From positions 1 through 8,260 of the forward strand of contig MHYI01000118.1 in NCBI GenBank assembly GCA_001828295.1: a stretch of 8,260 bases of DNA, in the 5' to 3' direction. Positions 6,481 through 8,260 of this stretch are shown piece by piece. Made by a program: the position numbers and the translations under genes. Every line of letters begins with the position of its first letter. Position 1 is the first letter of the stretch. The notes below the pieces were generated by a model that was given only the letters and a program-made list of their open reading frames with translations, had not been told where the DNA came from and did not search any database. This DNA comes from Planctomycetes bacterium RBG_16_41_13. GTDB taxonomy: Bacteria > Planctomycetota > Brocadiia > Brocadiales > Brocadiaceae.

Positions 6481-8072
6481 TGAGTATCGATAGACAACCC
6501 TATCTCAACAATATAATGAATCGTTTCAAAGCGAATGTTACAGTCGCTAAAGGTTCATTGGAAAATGAGATCTACATCTCCACAAATACGGATAATCTTG
6601 AGGATATCTGCACCTATATCCATAAAACATTCCAGGCGCCTCTTTCATCTATGGTTTGTAATGATGAAAGAAGTCTCAATAAAAACTTTACCATTTATTA
6701 TGTCTTTTCTTTACCGGATAAAGATTTATTTTTTATCGTGTATGTTCCCATAAGTGAACAATCCCCGAACTTTCCATCAATCACTCCTTATATTCCGGCC
6801 GCTCACTGGTATGAACGTGAAATAAAGGACATGTTTGGACTTGAACCCGTGGGACATCCGGACCCATACACACTGGTACTACACGGCAATATGCCTGAGA
6901 ATACATATCCGCTCAGGAAAGATTTTCATACGAATACAAGGCTGCCGCATCTCGAATCTAAACTACCTTTTGCGCGGGTAAATGGCGAAGGTGTTTTTGA
7001 AATACCGGTAGGTCCGATACATGCAGGTATCATAGAACCAGGCCACTTCAGATTCAGCGCTGTAGGAGATACCATTCTCTATTTGGACGCAAAATTATTT
7101 TTTACGCACAAGGGCACAGAAAAATTATTTGAAGCTATGCCGTATACCAAGGCGTTATTTCTTGCCGAGCGTATCTGCGGTGTTTGTGCTGCTTCACATG
7201 CAACCGGTTATTGCCAGGCTATTGAGAAGGTGGCGGATATTGAAATACCACCGCGTGCAAAATTTATAAGAACTATTATTCTTGAATTAGAAAGACTCTA
7301 CAACCATATAGGCGATGTTGGCAATGTTTGTGTCGGCGCTTCCTTTTTGATGTGCGGCTCACATGGCTTCAGGATTCGCGAGTATTTACAGCAGCTCAAT
7401 GAAACTATTTGCGGTAATCGTTATTTAAGAGGTATGATCACTATCGGCGGTGTACGTTTCGATATTAATAACGACTTGAAAAGGCATATTTTAGGTCTGC
7501 TGAATCGTGTGAAAACGGACTTTAAAGAACTCACCGAAATTATGTCTAAATCGTCCTCTTTCTTAGACCGGGTCGAGACTACCGGAAGACTTTCTTTAGA
7601 GCATGCGAGAGGACTTGGTGTCGTTGGTGTGCCTGCAAGGGCCTCGGGAATTTGCAGAGACACCAGAATTAATCACCCCTATGCTGCTTACAGTGAAGTT
7701 GATTTTGATATTCCTGTCTATTATGATGAAGGTGATGTGTGGGCAAGGATCAAGGTAAGAATTGACGAGGTTTATCAATCCATTTCTATCATTGAGCAGT
7801 GCTTTCATAAAATGCCCGAAGGCTCTTTAAAAACCTCTACGAAGGAACTCCCGCCTTATAAACAGGCATTGAGCTATGTTGAATCGCCCAGAGGTGAAGA
7901 TATTTACTGGATCATGACCGCCCCGAACAATATGTTATTCAGATATAAGGTGCGTTCCCCTTCTTTCTGTAACTGGCCGTCTATTCCCTATACGATCCCC
8001 GGCAACATTGTTCCGGATTTTCCTTTGATTAACAAGAGTTTCGAATTATGTTATTCGTGCACTGATTTATAA
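6480..8072 (+). CDS. hyfG: group 4 [NiFe]-hydrogenase large subunit, HyfG/HycE-like (NuoC+NuoD fusion)
   Basis: A 530-residue catalytic large subunit; E. coli HyfG and HycE are about 555-570. Residues 1-155 form a NuoC-like domain ending in the signature WYEREIKDMFGLEPVGHPDP (110-129) and TYPLRKDF. From about 175 comes the NuoD/hydrogenase-like domain: PVGPIHAGIIEPGHFRF (176-192); the first nickel-binding motif RICGVC with Cys233, Cys236 and His240; GLGVVGVPARASGICRDTR (378-396) with HPYAAY; VESPRGE with the conserved Arg471; and the second motif CYSC with Cys524 and Cys527. All four metal-ligand cysteines are present, so this should be an active-site-bearing hydrogenase rather than a cysteine-less Ehr-type relative. 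Oddities: the protein ends two residues after the second motif (CTDL), so there is no C-terminal extension for a HycI-type protease, and the usual Asp-Pro before the first cysteine is Glu-Leu. The partner small subunit (HyfI) does not follow. The start overlaps the hyfF stop by one base. Confidence 0.94.
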   Translation: MSIDRQPYLNNIMNRFKANVTVAKGSLENEIYISTNTDNLEDICTYIHKTFQAPLSSMVCNDERSLNKNFTIYYVFSLPDKDLFFIVYVPISEQSPNFPSITPYIPAAHWYEREIKDMFGLEPVGHPDPYTLVLHGNMPENTYPLRKDFHTNTRLPHLESKLPFARVNGEGVFEIPVGPIHAGIIEPGHFRFSAVGDTILYLDAKLFFTHKGTEKLFEAMPYTKALFLAERICGVCAASHATGYCQAIEKVADIEIPPRAKFIRTIILELERLYNHIGDVGNVCVGASFLMCGSHGFRIREYLQQLNETICGNRYLRGMITIGGVRFDINNDLKRHILGLLNRVKTDFKELTEIMSKSSSFLDRVETTGRLSLEHARGLGVVGVPARASGICRDTRINHPYAAYSEVDFDIPVYYDEGDVWARIKVRIDEVYQSISIIEQCFHKMPEGSLKTSTKELPPYKQALSYVESPRGEDIYWIMTAPNNMLFRYKVRSPSFCNWPSIPYTIPGNIVPDFPLINKSFELCYSCTDL

Positions 8073-8079
8073 ATTAGCC

Positions 8080-8106
8080 CACGAAATACGCGAAAATCAC
8101 GAAAGG
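8080..8106 (+). repeat. three tandem degenerate 9-bp units before the GxxExxY gene
   Basis: CACGAAATA, CGCGAAAAT and CACGAAAGG run head to tail, sharing the core C-R-C-G-A-A-A. They begin 7 nt after the hyfG stop and end 6 nt before the ATG at 8113. AAAGGG at their end (8102-8107) may serve as a ribosome site. From memory, similar CACGAAA-type short repeats often precede GxxExxY genes in environmental bacteria; that link is my inference. Confidence 0.6.
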
Positions 8107-8112
8107 GCGGAT

Positions 8113-8260
8113 ATGTCAGGAATCTTATATCCTGATGAAAGTTATAAGATTATTGGGGCTTGCTTTAACGTTTACAAAGCAATGGGATGTGGTTTTCTAG
8201 AGAATGTTACCAGGAGTGCCTGGAAATTGAATTTGAGGAGCAAGGGATTCCGTTTGAATC
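8113..8260 (+). pseudogene. GxxExxY-family protein, PD-(D/E)XK nuclease related; apparently frameshifted and 3' partial
   Basis: From ATG 8113 the frame gives SGILYPDESYKIIGACFN, then VYKAMGCGFLENV, the standard opening of GxxExxY proteins (TIGR04256; linked to PD-(D/E)XK nucleases as PF13366). After codon GTT at 8206-8208 the match is lost in this frame (TRSAWKLN...), but one frame over, from 8211, it resumes as QECLEIEFEEQGIPFE, the expected continuation. Restoring a single T at 8206-8209 would rebuild Y of the signature G-F-L-E-N-V-Y. So one base seems to be missing exactly at the name-giving tyrosine codon; this could be a real inactivating mutation or a homopolymer error (TTT read as TT). 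The family is about 120-135 residues, so some 50 are visible before the window ends. Function is unproven; members are common in anammox and other environmental genomes. No terminator or clear promoter separates it from hyfG. Confidence 0.8.

Noticed and set aside
8020..8072. Frameshift at the end of hyfG hiding a longer C-terminus
   Set aside because: I read the other two frames after 8060 and found no VxVxD-type extension or other hydrogenase tail; the 9-bp repeats begin 7 nt after the stop.
8080..8106. CRISPR-like or direct-repeat array
   Set aside because: The units are 9 bp, tandem, degenerate and without spacers.

Overview
The window carries one nearly contiguous membrane-complex operon, flanked by a partial gene of the DUF2156 family plus a GNAT acetyltransferase on the left and by a broken GxxExxY-family gene on the right. 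Everything recognisable is on the + strand. The DNA is AT-rich (around 40% G+C by eye). A hydrogenase-4-like operon without a visible formate dehydrogenase, next to a GxxExxY gene, would fit an anaerobic environmental bacterium. Anammox planctomycetes (Brocadiales such as Kuenenia or Brocadia) are my best guess from memory of similar gene content, but nothing in the window is diagnostic and I hold this loosely.

Layout. Positions 1-512 hold the C-terminal 169 residues of a DUF2156 (phosphatidylglycerol lysyltransferase C-terminal-like) protein whose start lies outside the window. Positions 520-990 hold a RimI-like GNAT N-acetyltransferase. Positions 991-1323 are an AT-rich intergenic region with one possible promoter. 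Positions 1324-8072 hold five tightly packed genes resembling hyfB, hyfC, hyfE, hyfF and hyfG of the hydrogenase-4/formate-hydrogenlyase family. Gaps between them run from 21 nt down to a 1-nt overlap, so they are very probably co-transcribed. Positions 8080-8106 hold three 9-bp units just before the start of a GxxExxY (PD-(D/E)XK-related) gene at 8113, which appears frameshifted at its signature tyrosine.

How the genes work together. HyfB and HyfF are antiporter-like (NuoL/M/N-type) ion-pumping subunits, HyfC is the NuoH-like subunit linking membrane and peripheral arms, HyfE is a NuoK-like small membrane subunit, and HyfG is the fused NuoC+NuoD-like catalytic large subunit. HyfG keeps both CxxC pairs expected to bind the [NiFe] centre. 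Together they would form the membrane arm and the catalytic subunit of an energy-converting group 4 [NiFe] hydrogenase. The third antiporter subunit (HyfD) and the electron-transfer subunits (HyfA, HyfH and the NuoB-like small subunit HyfI) are absent from the window. HyfI is essential and would normally be expected directly after hyfG. Instead the operon stops there and the GxxExxY module begins.

The points most worth a second look are the large subunit that ends two residues after its last metal-binding cysteine with no maturation extension, the missing small subunit at the operon end, and the repeat-led, frameshifted GxxExxY gene abutting hyfG.
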